Shown here: one piece after another, positions 17,643 to 25,636 of the stretch
Numbering within the stretch: position 1 is the first letter of the stretch
How the letters are laid out: each line of letters begins with the position of its first letter
NCBI RefSeq assembly: GCF_009647605.1
Contig: NZ_WJIF01000012.1
Coordinates: 22,129-86,128 of the forward strand
Origin: Agromyces agglutinans
GTDB taxonomy: Bacteria; Actinomycetota; Actinomycetes; Actinomycetales; Microbacteriaceae
Direction of reading: 5' to 3'
DNA length: 64,000 nt
Notes under the pieces: generated by a model
The model's database searches: none
What the model was told of the DNA's origin: nothing
The model's input: only the letters and a program-made list of their open reading frames with translations
Translations under genes and position numbers: made by a program

Positions 17643-18014
17643 TCAGCTGACGCCGAGCAGGTCGATCACGAAGATCAGCGTCTGGCCCGAGAGTCGGTGT
17701 CCGCCGCCTGCTGGGCCGTAGGCCTTCTGCGGCGGCACGGTGAGCTTGCGGCGCCCGCCGACCTTCATGCCGGGAATGCCCTCCTGCCAGCCGGCGATGA
17801 GCGCCTGCAGCGGGAAGTTGATGGACTGGCCGCGGCTCCACGAGGAGTCGAACTCCTCGCCCGAGTCGTATTCGACGCCGAGGTAGTGCACGTCGACCGT
17901 CGCGCCGGGCGTCGCCTCGGCGCCGTCGCCCACGACGAGATCCTCGATGACGAGGTCGGCGGGAGCGGGCCCCTCGGGAGCGTCGATCTCTGGCTTCTTG
18001 CTGGTGTCGGTCAT
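17643..18014 (-). CDS. FKBP-type peptidyl-prolyl cis-trans isomerase
   Basis: 123 residues from ATG 18012-18014, preceded by GGATGGAA; an ATG three codons earlier is also possible. Single FKBP domain: VDVHYLGV, GEEFDSSWSRG, LIAGWQEGIPGMKVGGRRKLTVPP and the closing TLIFVIDLLGV are all conserved. It has no signal peptide, so it is probably a cytoplasmic folding helper. It stands alone between terminator hairpins. Confidence 0.95.
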   Translation of the reverse strand: MTDTSKKPEIDAPEGPAPADLVIEDLVVGDGAEATPGATVDVHYLGVEYDSGEEFDSSWSRGQSINFPLQALIAGWQEGIPGMKVGGRRKLTVPPQKAYGPAGGGHRLSGQTLIFVIDLLGVS

Positions 18015-18162
18015 GCGTTCCATCCAATCGGATGCCCCGCCGCCTGTCCATCCGAGGGACCCTCGACGACGGCGACGCCGGCCTGGCACGAGGGTGCTGG
18101 CGGACGGATGTCCACTCTTGCCTTGCGCCGACCGCCCGCGCGTTGCACGCTGGAATCCGCAG

Positions 18163-18215
18163 AACCCGCCGCCCCGCGAACTGTCGGCAGTGCCACAGTC
18201 CGGGCGGCGGGTTTT
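18163..18215. terminator. Strong nested hairpin with T-run on the plus strand
   Basis: AACCCGCCGCCC (18163-18174) pairs with GGGCGGCGGGTT (18202-18213), then TT. The loop holds an inner ACTGT/ACAGT stem. It serves the PrsW gene on the minus strand; the four Ts favour termination of plus-strand transcripts. Confidence 0.65.
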
Positions 18216-18249
18216 CACGTGCCGGGCCGGGCGTGCGCGGTCGGCGCCA

Positions 18250-19440
18250 TCAGGCGTGCACGCTCGGCGCCATCAGGCTCGCGCGGTCGGCGGCGATGCG
18301 CGCGAGCAGCGCCCGCTCGTCGTGCGCGCGCCGCACGTCGGCACGCCCCGTCGCGATCATCTGGCGGTCGAACGCGAGGTGCGTGGCATCCGCGATGAGT
18401 CGGCGCATCGTCGCCGTGCGCGCGGGCCGGAGGCCCTTGGCCCAGCGCATCGCGCCGCGCCGGCCGGCGTGCGTGGCCAGCATGTCGACCTCGGCCGGCG
18501 CGAACCAGCCGGCGGCCGCGTACTCGGCGAGCCGCGCGCGCGTGATCGCCACCTCCCGACGGCGAAGCAGCACGGTCGCGACGACGGCCGCCGCGAAGAT
18601 CGGCACCTGCACCGTGAGGTAGAGCCCGACCGCATCGGGCGAGAACGCGAGCGAGCCGTTCCAGAGGGCGTGCAGGGCCGTCGCGGCCGCGAGGCCGAGC
18701 AGGAACCATCCGATGACCCGGGCGCCGCCGCCCCGCCGCGCCGCGATGCCGAGCGCAAGTCCCGTGCACGCCGTGAAGAGCACGTGCGCGAACGGGGAGA
18801 AGATCGCCCGCACGACGAAGGTCGCGCCGAGCCCGGCCGCGCCGTCCTCGACGAGCGCGGACCCGAAGTAGAGGATGTTCTCGGTGAACGCGAACCCGGC
18901 GGCGATCGTGGCCGCGTAGACGAGGCCGTCGACCGGCCCGTCGAAGTGCGAGCGCGAGAACAGGTAGAGCGCCAGCACGCCGACGCCCTTCGCCGCCTCC
19001 TCGACGATGGGCGCCTGCACGACGGCCTGCAGGGCGCTGTCGGGGGCTGCGCCGATCGCCGCGGCCGCCGCGAGCTGCACGCCGAGGTCGACGACGAGCG
19101 CGATCGCGACCGACACCGCCGCGCCCCAGAGGAACGCGAACCAGAGCGCCCAGCGCGGCTCGGGCTCCCAGCGGTCGACCCAGCGGATGGCGAGCAGCAC
19201 GGCGGCCAACGGGATGAGCGCCAGCGCCGCGCCGACGGCGACCGTCGACGCGCCCATCGCGACGACGAGGTAGGCGATGACGAGCAGGCCCACGCCGCCC
19301 GCGAGCACGATGCCGATGATGGCGAAGACGAGCCCTCCCGTGCGAGGGCGGGGCGGCACGGCCGCCCACGGCGACGTCGAGGCGACCGGATGCGGGTTGG
19401 GTCGGGGGTACGGGTTCGGGCCGGGCTGCGTGTGGATCAC
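18250..19440 (-). CDS. PrsW family intramembrane metalloprotease
   Basis: 396 residues. A Pro-rich N-terminus (about 35 residues) is followed by about nine membrane helices. The PrsW motifs are intact: APIVEEAAKG near residue 140, GFAFTENILYFG, HVLFTACTG, and LHALWNGSL. PrsW-type enzymes cut membrane anti-sigma factors in some firmicutes; targets in actinobacteria are mostly unknown. The C-terminal soluble part of about 100 residues is charged. GTG start with TAGGGT 7 nt upstream; the box contains the stop codon of the FAD oxidase gene. Confidence 0.9.
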   Translation of the reverse strand: MIHTQPGPNPYPRPNPHPVASTSPWAAVPPRPRTGGLVFAIIGIVLAGGVGLLVIAYLVVAMGASTVAVGAALALIPLAAVLLAIRWVDRWEPEPRWALWFAFLWGAAVSVAIALVVDLGVQLAAAAAIGAAPDSALQAVVQAPIVEEAAKGVGVLALYLFSRSHFDGPVDGLVYAATIAAGFAFTENILYFGSALVEDGAAGLGATFVVRAIFSPFAHVLFTACTGLALGIAARRGGGARVIGWFLLGLAAATALHALWNGSLAFSPDAVGLYLTVQVPIFAAAVVATVLLRRREVAITRARLAEYAAAGWFAPAEVDMLATHAGRRGAMRWAKGLRPARTATMRRLIADATHLAFDRQMIATGRADVRRAHDERALLARIAADRASLMAPSVHA

Positions 19441-19447
19441 GTGCGCG

Positions 19448-19453
19448 ACCCTA
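19448..19453 (-). promoter_or_regulatory. -10 box (TAGGGT) for the PrsW gene
   Basis: TAGGGT lies 7 nt before GTG 19440. Its TAG is the stop codon (19451-19453) of the upstream oxidase. Confidence 0.5.
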
Positions 19454-20965
19454 TCGATCCCGACCGACCGCAGGCGAGTGCGCGGGCTCGTCGGGCTCGA
19501 ACATGACCGCGGGATTCAGGATGCCCGCGGGATCGAACACCGCCTTGATCGACCGCTGCAGCTCCCACTGGTCGTCGCCGAGTTCGTCGCGCAGCCAGCG
19601 CCGCTTCAGCACGCCGACCCCGTGCTCGCCCGTGAGCGTGCCCCCGAGGGCGACCGCTGCGCGGAAGAGCTCGTCGGCGGCCGACCAGACGTGCAGCGGC
19701 ACATCGGGCTCGCCGGGCGCGGGCTCGTCGAACACGAAGTTGGGATGGAGGTTGCCGTCGCCGGCGTGCGCGAGCGTCGGGATCTCGAGGCAGTGCTTCG
19801 CGCCGATCCGCTCGATGGCGCGGAACATCTCGGGCAGCCGGGAGCGCGGCACCGCGACATCCTCGATGAGCACGCGGCCCCGTGCGGCGAGGGCCGGATG
19901 CATCGACCGGCGGATCTCGAGCAGGCGCTCGCCCGTCGCGGCATCCGTGGATGTCGTCACCCGGCCGCCCGCGTCGGCGAGGATCGCGGCGATCGCGGCC
20001 GCCTCCTCGGCCGCGCCGGTGCCGTCGGCCTGCGCGAGCAGGAACGCCTCCCCCGCCTCCAGGCGATCGAGCGGGGTGCCCGCGAGCCGGTCGGCGACGG
20101 CCGAGCCGTCGACGGTGCCGCCGTCGTGCGAGCCGCCGTCGCGCGCGCCGCCGTCGAGCGCACCGCTCGCCAGGTATTCGACCACGCGAGCGAGGCCGGC
20201 CGCGTCGATCAGTTCGAGGACCGCCGGGCGCAGGCGCGCGGCGGTCACCCGGGCGGATGCCACGGCCGCGGCCGTGACGTCGGGGAACACGGCGGCGACC
20301 GTCACGGGCTCCCCCGCGGGCATCGGTCGGAGCCGCACGGTCGCCTCGACGATGACCCCGAGCGTGCCCTCGCTGCCGGTCAGCAGCGCGGTGAGGTCGT
20401 ACCCCGTGACACCCTTCACGGTGCGGTGGCCGGTGCGCAGCAGGCGTCCGTCGGCGAGCACGACGGCGAGCCCCAGCACCGCCTCGCGCGTCACGCCGTA
20501 CTTCGCGCAGAGCAGGCCCCCGGCATTGGTGGCGATGTTGCCGCCGATCGAGGAGATCGCCCGGCTCGCGGGGTCGGGCGCGAACCAGAGGCCGAGCGGT
20601 GCGAGGGCCGCGTTCAGGTCGCCGTTGATGACGCCCGCCTCGACGACCGCCAGCTCGTTCGCCTCGTCGATCTCGAGGACGCGGCGCATGCCCGACACGT
20701 CGAGCACGATCGCGCCCTCGCTCGCCACGCCGCCGCCGGCGAGTCCGGTGCCCGCGCCGCGCGGCACGACCGGGGTGCCCGACGCGCTCGCGAGCCGGAG
20801 CGTCGACTGGACGTCGGCGACCGAGGTCGCCCGGACGATCGCGAGCGGCGTCGCCGGGCTGACGAGACCCGAGCGGTCCTCGCGAGCGGCGCGGAGATCC
20901 GATGCTTCGGTGGAGACGGCGTCGCCGAGCTCATCGATGAGTCGGGCGAGGATCGGGTTCGGCAT
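19451..20965 (-). CDS. FAD-linked oxidoreductase (GlcD / D-lactate dehydrogenase type)
   Basis: 504 residues. The FAD-binding PCMH domain shows VVPRGAGTGLAGGG (about 66-79) and ISSIGGNIATNAGG. The C-terminal domain shows HAGDGNLHPN and the closing TGEHGVGVLKR. The enzyme oxidises a 2-hydroxy acid such as glycolate or lactate; which one is not decided by sequence. Residues around 268-292 form an odd Gly/Asp-rich stretch (repeats of the DGG type) inserted between domains. It could use lactate from the nearby fucose pathway, but it lacks that regulon's operator. Confidence 0.9.
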   Translation of the reverse strand: MPNPILARLIDELGDAVSTEASDLRAAREDRSGLVSPATPLAIVRATSVADVQSTLRLASASGTPVVPRGAGTGLAGGGVASEGAIVLDVSGMRRVLEIDEANELAVVEAGVINGDLNAALAPLGLWFAPDPASRAISSIGGNIATNAGGLLCAKYGVTREAVLGLAVVLADGRLLRTGHRTVKGVTGYDLTALLTGSEGTLGVIVEATVRLRPMPAGEPVTVAAVFPDVTAAAVASARVTAARLRPAVLELIDAAGLARVVEYLASGALDGGARDGGSHDGGTVDGSAVADRLAGTPLDRLEAGEAFLLAQADGTGAAEEAAAIAAILADAGGRVTTSTDAATGERLLEIRRSMHPALAARGRVLIEDVAVPRSRLPEMFRAIERIGAKHCLEIPTLAHAGDGNLHPNFVFDEPAPGEPDVPLHVWSAADELFRAAVALGGTLTGEHGVGVLKRRWLRDELGDDQWELQRSIKAVFDPAGILNPAVMFEPDEPAHSPAVGRDR

Positions 20966-20971
20966 GCCGTC

Positions 20972-20977
20972 ATCCTA
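20972..20977 (-). promoter_or_regulatory. -10 box (TAGGAT) for the FAD oxidase gene
   Basis: TAGGAT lies 6 nt before the ATG at 20965, in the 74-bp gap divergent from the Ada/AlkA gene. Confidence 0.5.
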
Positions 20978-21039
20978 GGCGTCCGGGTCATGTCCGATTC
21001 CCGCTGGTCGAGGTCGGTGGGGCGTGCGAGGCTGGAGAC

Positions 21040-22650
21040 ATGCCATCCACCGCCCCTGCGGCTCCCCGCGCGGAACGAGCGCCAGCCGACGTCGCCTTCG
21101 CCGAGCGCTACCGCGCGATGCAGGCCCGCGACGCCCGGTTCGACGGCCAGTTCATCACGGGCGTGCACTCGACCGGCATCTACTGCCGGCCCAGCTGCCC
21201 GGCCGTCGCCCCCAAGCCCTCGAACGTGACGTTCTACCTGACCGCGGCCGCCGCGCACGAGGCCGGCCTCCGCGCCTGCAAGCGGTGCCTGCCCGACGCG
21301 GTGCCCGGCTCGCCCGAATGGGACCTGCGCGACGACCTCGCGGCACGGGCGATGCGCCTGATCGCCGACGGCGTGGTCGAGCGCGAGGGCGTGCCCGGAC
21401 TCGCCGCGCGCCTCGGGTACACGCCCCGGCACCTGACCCGCGTGCTCTCCGCGGAGCTCGGCGCGGGCCCGCTCGCCCTCGCCCGCGCGCACCGGGCGCA
21501 GGTCGCGCGCACCCTGCTCGTCTCGACCGACCTGCCCGTCGCCGACATCGCGTTCGCATCGGGCTTCGGCAGCATCCGCCAGTTCAACGACACCATCCGC
21601 GCCGTGTACGAGCGCAGCCCCCTCGAACTGCGGGCGACCGCCCGCGGGCGGGGACCGCTCACGGCGACCACCGGCACGGCCGCTGCCACGGGCACGGTCG
21701 CTGCCACGGGCACGGTCGCGATCAGGGAGTCCGCCGCGACCACGGCCACGGCGTCCTCGCCGGCCACGGCGCCGCCGACTCCCGGCGTGGTCCGACTCCG
21801 CCTGCCGGCACGGCCGCCCTTCGATGCGGCCGGCGTGTTCGCCTGGCTCGCGGCCCGCGCGCTCGAGGGCGTCGAGGTCGCCGAGCCGTCGCGATACGAG
21901 CGCGTGCTGCGCCTGCCCGGCGGTCCCGCCCACGTCGCGATCGCGGCCGGTGACGACGGGGCGTCCGTCGACGTGGAGGCCGCCCTCGCGACGCTGGCCG
22001 ACCTGCCGCCCCTCGTCGCGCGCGTGCGACGGCTCTTCGACCTCGACGCCGACGCCGTCGCCATCGATTCGGCGCTGAGCGCCGATCCGGCGCTCGCGCC
22101 GTCGGTCGCCGCGACGCCCGGCCTGCGGCTGCCGGGCGCCCTCGCACCGCACGAACTCCTCTTCCGCGCGCTCATCGGCCAGCAGATCTCGGTGGCCGCC
22201 GCGCGCACCGCGCTCACGCGGCTCGCGGCCCAGCTCGGGGAGCCCGTCGAGTTCGGCGGGCGCACCTGGACGCTGTTCCCGACGACGGCGGCCATCGCCG
22301 CCGAGGGCGGCGGACTCCTGCGCGGCCCGGCCGCCCGCATCCGGACCATCGTCGACGTCGCGCACCGACTCGAGTCCGGCGACCTGGTCGTCGCGCCCGA
22401 GCGTGGTCGCGACGAGCTCACCGCCGACCTCCTCGCCGTCCCCGGCATCGGGCCGTGGAGCGCCGGATATCTCGCCATGCGGGTCTGCCGCGCACCCGAC
22501 GTGCTGCTGACGAGCGACCTCGCACTGCGCAACGGCGCCGCCCGGCTCGGCCTGCCCTCCGAGGCGCGCGCGCTCGCCGAGGCCGGCCGGCGCTGGGCGC
22601 CCTGGCGCAGTTACGCCTCCATGCATCTGTGGAAGGCCGCGGCGTCCTAG
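21040..22650 (+). CDS. Ada/AlkA fusion: methyl-phosphotriester sensor, AraC regulator and 3-methyladenine glycosylase
   Basis: 536 residues. The Ada zinc domain carries C49, C53, C80 and C83, where the first is the methyl-accepting ligand in Ada. An AraC-type HTH pair covers about 100-205. A low-complexity linker (about 206-245) contains an 18-bp direct repeat giving ATGTV units. AlkA N-terminal and HhH-GPD glycosylase domains follow, with GIGPWSAGYLAMR and a catalytic Asp in LTSDLAL. It senses alkylation damage, activates genes and removes alkylated purines. No Ada methyltransferase (PCHR) domain is present. Confidence 0.93.
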   Translation: MPSTAPAAPRAERAPADVAFAERYRAMQARDARFDGQFITGVHSTGIYCRPSCPAVAPKPSNVTFYLTAAAAHEAGLRACKRCLPDAVPGSPEWDLRDDLAARAMRLIADGVVEREGVPGLAARLGYTPRHLTRVLSAELGAGPLALARAHRAQVARTLLVSTDLPVADIAFASGFGSIRQFNDTIRAVYERSPLELRATARGRGPLTATTGTAAATGTVAATGTVAIRESAATTATASSPATAPPTPGVVRLRLPARPPFDAAGVFAWLAARALEGVEVAEPSRYERVLRLPGGPAHVAIAAGDDGASVDVEAALATLADLPPLVARVRRLFDLDADAVAIDSALSADPALAPSVAATPGLRLPGALAPHELLFRALIGQQISVAAARTALTRLAAQLGEPVEFGGRTWTLFPTTAAIAAEGGGLLRGPAARIRTIVDVAHRLESGDLVVAPERGRDELTADLLAVPGIGPWSAGYLAMRVCRAPDVLLTSDLALRNGAARLGLPSEARALAEAGRRWAPWRSYASMHLWKAAAS

Positions 22651-22678
22651 CGGCTGGCGTCCTAGCAGCTTGGGCCTC

Positions 22679-22693
22679 AGAGATCCGATGTCT
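22679..22693. promoter_or_regulatory. Operator of the fucose-locus GntR regulator, site 1 (own gene)
   Basis: AGAGATCCGATGTCT differs by one base from the palindrome AGACATCCGATGTCT found at the fuconate dehydratase promoter. It covers the expected -35 region of the regulator gene, consistent with autorepression. Confidence 0.65.
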
Positions 22694-22707
22694 GGGGCAT
22701 TCCGCGC

Positions 22708-22713
22708 TAGCAT
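22708..22713 (+). promoter_or_regulatory. -10 box (TAGCAT) for the GntR regulator gene
   Basis: TAGCAT lies 6 nt before the ATG at 22720. Confidence 0.55.
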
Positions 22714-22719
22714 GCGTGC

Positions 22720-23391
22720 ATGGCGGTCACGGACGAGGCGATCCTGAAGATCAAGGAGATGATCATCGCGGGCGAACTCGCCCCCGGCGATCGGCTCCCA
22801 CCCGAGAAGGAGCTGAGCGAACGGCTCGGCCTCTCCCGGTCGTCGCTGCGCGAGGCGGTGAAGGCGCTCGAGGTCATCCGCGTGCTCGACGTCCGCCGCG
22901 GCGACGGCACCTACGTCACGAGCCTCGAGCCGCGCCTCCTGCTCGAGGCGATGAGCTTCGTCGTCGACCTGCACGACGACCAGTCGGTACTCGAGATCTT
23001 CGCGGTCCGGCGCATCCTCGAGCCCGCCGCGTCGTCGCTGGCGGCGCAGAACGCCGACGAGCAGGCACTCGAACGCCTCCGCGAGACCATCGACGGCGTC
23101 GACCACGCGGCCGACGTCGAGAGCCTCGTGGAGCACGACCTCGAGTTCCACCGCGGCATCGCCGACGCCGCCGGCAACACGTACCTCGCGAGCCTCATCG
23201 ACTCGCTCTCGAGCCACACCGTGCGCGCCCGCATCTGGCGCGGCATCACCCAGCAGGACGCCGTCGGGCGAACGCTCGCCGAGCACCACGCCATCCTCGA
23301 CGCGATCGAATCGGGCGACGCCGACCTCGCACAGGCGCTCACCGTCGTGCACGTCAGCGGCGTCGAGCAGTGGCTGCGGAGCGCGCTGTAG
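22720..23391 (+). CDS. GntR-family (FCD) regulator of the fucose locus
   Basis: 223 residues. The winged HTH spans about 5-70 (GDRLPPEKELSERLGLSRSSLREA, the FadR-subfamily pattern). The FCD ligand domain follows, with the metal-site residues D and H in EHDLEFHRGIA and a later EHHAILDAI. It is convergent with the sugar ABC operon. A shared near-palindrome at 22679, 27702 and 30881 ties it to its own gene, the transporter operon and the pathway operon. The inducer is probably fucose or an early acid intermediate (inference). Confidence 0.9.
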   Translation: MAVTDEAILKIKEMIIAGELAPGDRLPPEKELSERLGLSRSSLREAVKALEVIRVLDVRRGDGTYVTSLEPRLLLEAMSFVVDLHDDQSVLEIFAVRRILEPAASSLAAQNADEQALERLRETIDGVDHAADVESLVEHDLEFHRGIADAAGNTYLASLIDSLSSHTVRARIWRGITQQDAVGRTLAEHHAILDAIESGDADLAQALTVVHVSGVEQWLRSAL

Positions 23392-23411
23392 GCACGCGCT
23401 GAGCACGCCGA

Positions 23412-23438
23412 CGGGGCGCCGGCACCGCCGACGCCCCG
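23412..23438. terminator. Hairpin between the regulator and the ABC operon
   Basis: CGGGGCG (23412-23418) pairs with CGCCCCG (23432-23438) in the gap between two convergent genes. Confidence 0.5.
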
Positions 23439-23459
23439 CCTCGAATCAGCCCCGACGAG

Positions 23460-24449
23460 TCACTCGTAGAGGACGGCCTGGATCTCCTCGTCGTCGATGT
23501 TGGTCGCGTCGTACCAGAAGAAGCCGGTGTCGATCGTCTCGGGCAGGTCCTCGCCCTCGATCGCCTCGACGGCCGCCTTCACGGTCTCGTAGCCGATGCC
23601 GACGGGGTTCTGCGTGATCGCGCCGATCATGAGGCCGTCCCGGATGGCGTCCATCTGCGCCTTGCCCGAGTCGAAGCCGACGACCGTGAGGCTCGCGGGG
23701 TCGATGCCGAGCTCCTTGACGGCCTGCACGACGCCGATCGCCGAGCCCTCGTTGGAGCCGTAGATGCCCTTCAGGTCGGGGTTCGCGGCGATGATGGCCT
23801 TCGCGAGGTCGGCCGACTTGGCCTGGTCGCCGCCACCGTACTGGATGTCGACGATCTCGATATTCGGCTCGTTCTCCTCCAGGTAGTCGACGAAGCCGTC
23901 GCGGCGCTCCTGGCCCGTGACCGAGGTCTGGTCGTGCACGACGAGGGCGACCTTGCCCTCGTGCCCGATCGCCTCGGCCATCCGCTTGGCGGCCTCGGCC
24001 GCGGCGGCCAGGTTGTCGGTCGCGGCCGTCGTGAGCGGGATGTCGCTGTCGACGCCCGAGTCGAACGCGATGACCGGGATGTTCGAGTCCTTCGCCTGCT
24101 GCAGCAGCGGCCCCGCGGCCTGACTGTCGAGCGCGGCGAAGCCGATCGCGGCCGGGCTCTTGTCGAGCGCGGTCTGCAGCATCTGGATCTGCTGGTCGAC
24201 GTCGGCCTCGGTGTCGGGGCCCTCGAAGGTGATCTCGACGTCGAACTCCTCGGCGGCCTGCTCGGCGCCGGCCTTCACGGCCTGCCAGAACTGGTGCTGG
24301 AATCCCTTCGAGACGAGGGCGATGTACGGCCGGTCGCCGCTGCCGCCGTCGCCGCCGGCGTTGCCGCCGCCGTCGGTCGCGCAGCCGGCGAGCATCAGCG
24401 CGGCGGCCGCGAGGCCCGCCACGACGCCGATGGAACGCTTCTTGATCAT
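23460..24449 (-). CDS. Sugar ABC transporter substrate-binding lipoprotein (RbsB-like)
   Basis: 329 residues. A lipobox LAGC (Cys22) follows a basic signal peptide, so it is anchored outside the membrane. A Gly/Asp-rich spacer precedes a type I periplasmic-binding fold with ALVSKGFQHQFWQAV at the start and YGSNEGSAIGVVQA and VGFDSGKAQ later. Last gene of the fucU-ATPase-permease-binding protein unit. The genetic context argues for L-fucose as the ligand, although the fold is the ribose/xylose type. Confidence 0.92.
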   Translation of the reverse strand: MIKKRSIGVVAGLAAAALMLAGCATDGGGNAGGDGGSGDRPYIALVSKGFQHQFWQAVKAGAEQAAEEFDVEITFEGPDTEADVDQQIQMLQTALDKSPAAIGFAALDSQAAGPLLQQAKDSNIPVIAFDSGVDSDIPLTTAATDNLAAAAEAAKRMAEAIGHEGKVALVVHDQTSVTGQERRDGFVDYLEENEPNIEIVDIQYGGGDQAKSADLAKAIIAANPDLKGIYGSNEGSAIGVVQAVKELGIDPASLTVVGFDSGKAQMDAIRDGLMIGAITQNPVGIGYETVKAAVEAIEGEDLPETIDTGFFWYDATNIDDEEIQAVLYE

Positions 24450-24470
24450 GTGTCACTCCCTTGTGTCTGT

Positions 24471-24557
24471 GTGGTGCAGGTGGTGCAGGTGGTGCAGGTG
24501 GTGCGGGTGGTGCGGGTCGTACGGCTGGTGCAGGTGGTGCAGGTGCGGGTCGCTCAG
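24471..24557. repeat. 9-bp tandem repeat in an operon gap
   Basis: About nine units of GTGGTGCAG / GTGGTGCGG separate the permease and binding-protein genes. On the mRNA strand this reads as CACCTGCAC units, C-rich and little folded. Confidence 0.8.
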
Positions 24558-24592
24558 GTGCGGTCGGATGCCTCGTACGTCGCGGCTGCCCG

Positions 24593-25636
24593 TCAGCTGC
24601 GCCGCCGGCGCAGCATGTCGAGGTAGACGGCGACGAGGATCACGATGCCGACGGCCACGGACTGCCACTCCTGCGGTACCGAGATGATGCGCAGGCCGTT
24701 GGTCAGCACGGCCATGATGAGGGCGCCGATGACGGTGCCGACGATCGAGCCCTTGCCGCCCTGGAGCGAGGTGCCGCCGATGACGACCGCGGCGATCGCC
24801 TCGAGCTCGAGTCCCATGCCGCCGGTCGGCTGCGCCGACGAGAGCCGCGAGGCCGACAGCACGCCGGCGAGGCCCACGAAGAGGCCCGCGAGGGTGTAGA
24901 TCACGATCTTCCACCGGCGCACGTTCACGCCCGAAAGGGCCGTGGCGGCCTCGTTCGAGCCGATCGAGAACGCGTAGCGGCCGACGATCGTCTTCGACAG
25001 CAGCAGGGCCGCGACGACGATCATCACGATGAAGATCGCGACCCCGAGCGGGAATCGGATGCCCGGGATGATCGAGAGGTTCATGATCTGCTGGAACTCG
25101 GGCGTCTCGTTGAAGTAGATGGGCTTGGTGCCCGAGATCACGAGCGAGAGGCCCGCGGCGATGAGCATCATGCCGAGCGTCGCGATGAACGGCGGGATGC
25201 CGAGCACCGAGACGTTCACCCCGTTGATGAGGCCGATCACGCCGCCGAAGAGGATCGTCGCGGCGACGCCCGCCCACAGCGGCCAGCCCCAGTAGGTCAG
25301 GAAGACGCCTGCCATGACCCCGCACAGCACCATGCCGGTGCCGATGGAGAGGTCGATGCCTCCCGTGATGATCACGAACGTGGTGCCGAGCGCGAGGATG
25401 CCGGTCACTGTCGCGGCGGTGAGGATCGACACGAGGTTGTTCGGGGTGAAGAAGTGCGAGCTCGCGAGCGAGAAGTACACGACGATCACGATGAGGCTGG
25501 CCGCGGCGAGCAGTTGCTGCAGCGAGCCTCGGAGCCGCGCGAAGCGGGGCTTGCCCTCGTCGATGGCACGGTAGGCGCTGGTCGACGGGGACTTCTGGTT
25601 CTCGGCCTGCGCGGGGCCGGCGGTCGTCGGGTTCAT
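24593..25636 (-). CDS. Sugar ABC transporter permease (RbsC-like)
   Basis: 347 residues with about ten membrane helices of the ribose-type BPD_transp_2 family. The loop GLELEAIAAVVIGGTSLQGGKGS (about 262-284) is the conserved ATPase-contact region. The N-terminal 35 residues are soluble. It starts at an ATG overlapping the ATPase stop by 4 nt (ATGA), so the two are translationally coupled. Confidence 0.94.
   Translation of the reverse strand: MNPTTAGPAQAENQKSPSTSAYRAIDEGKPRFARLRGSLQQLLAAASLIVIVVYFSLASSHFFTPNNLVSILTAATVTGILALGTTFVIITGGIDLSIGTGMVLCGVMAGVFLTYWGWPLWAGVAATILFGGVIGLINGVNVSVLGIPPFIATLGMMLIAAGLSLVISGTKPIYFNETPEFQQIMNLSIIPGIRFPLGVAIFIVMIVVAALLLSKTIVGRYAFSIGSNEAATALSGVNVRRWKIVIYTLAGLFVGLAGVLSASRLSSAQPTGGMGLELEAIAAVVIGGTSLQGGKGSIVGTVIGALIMAVLTNGLRIISVPQEWQSVAVGIVILVAVYLDMLRRRRS

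Noticed and set aside
20614..23406. 930-codon minus-strand frame across the Ada/AlkA and GntR genes
   Set aside because: Antisense shadow; no domain, and both genes beneath it are clear.
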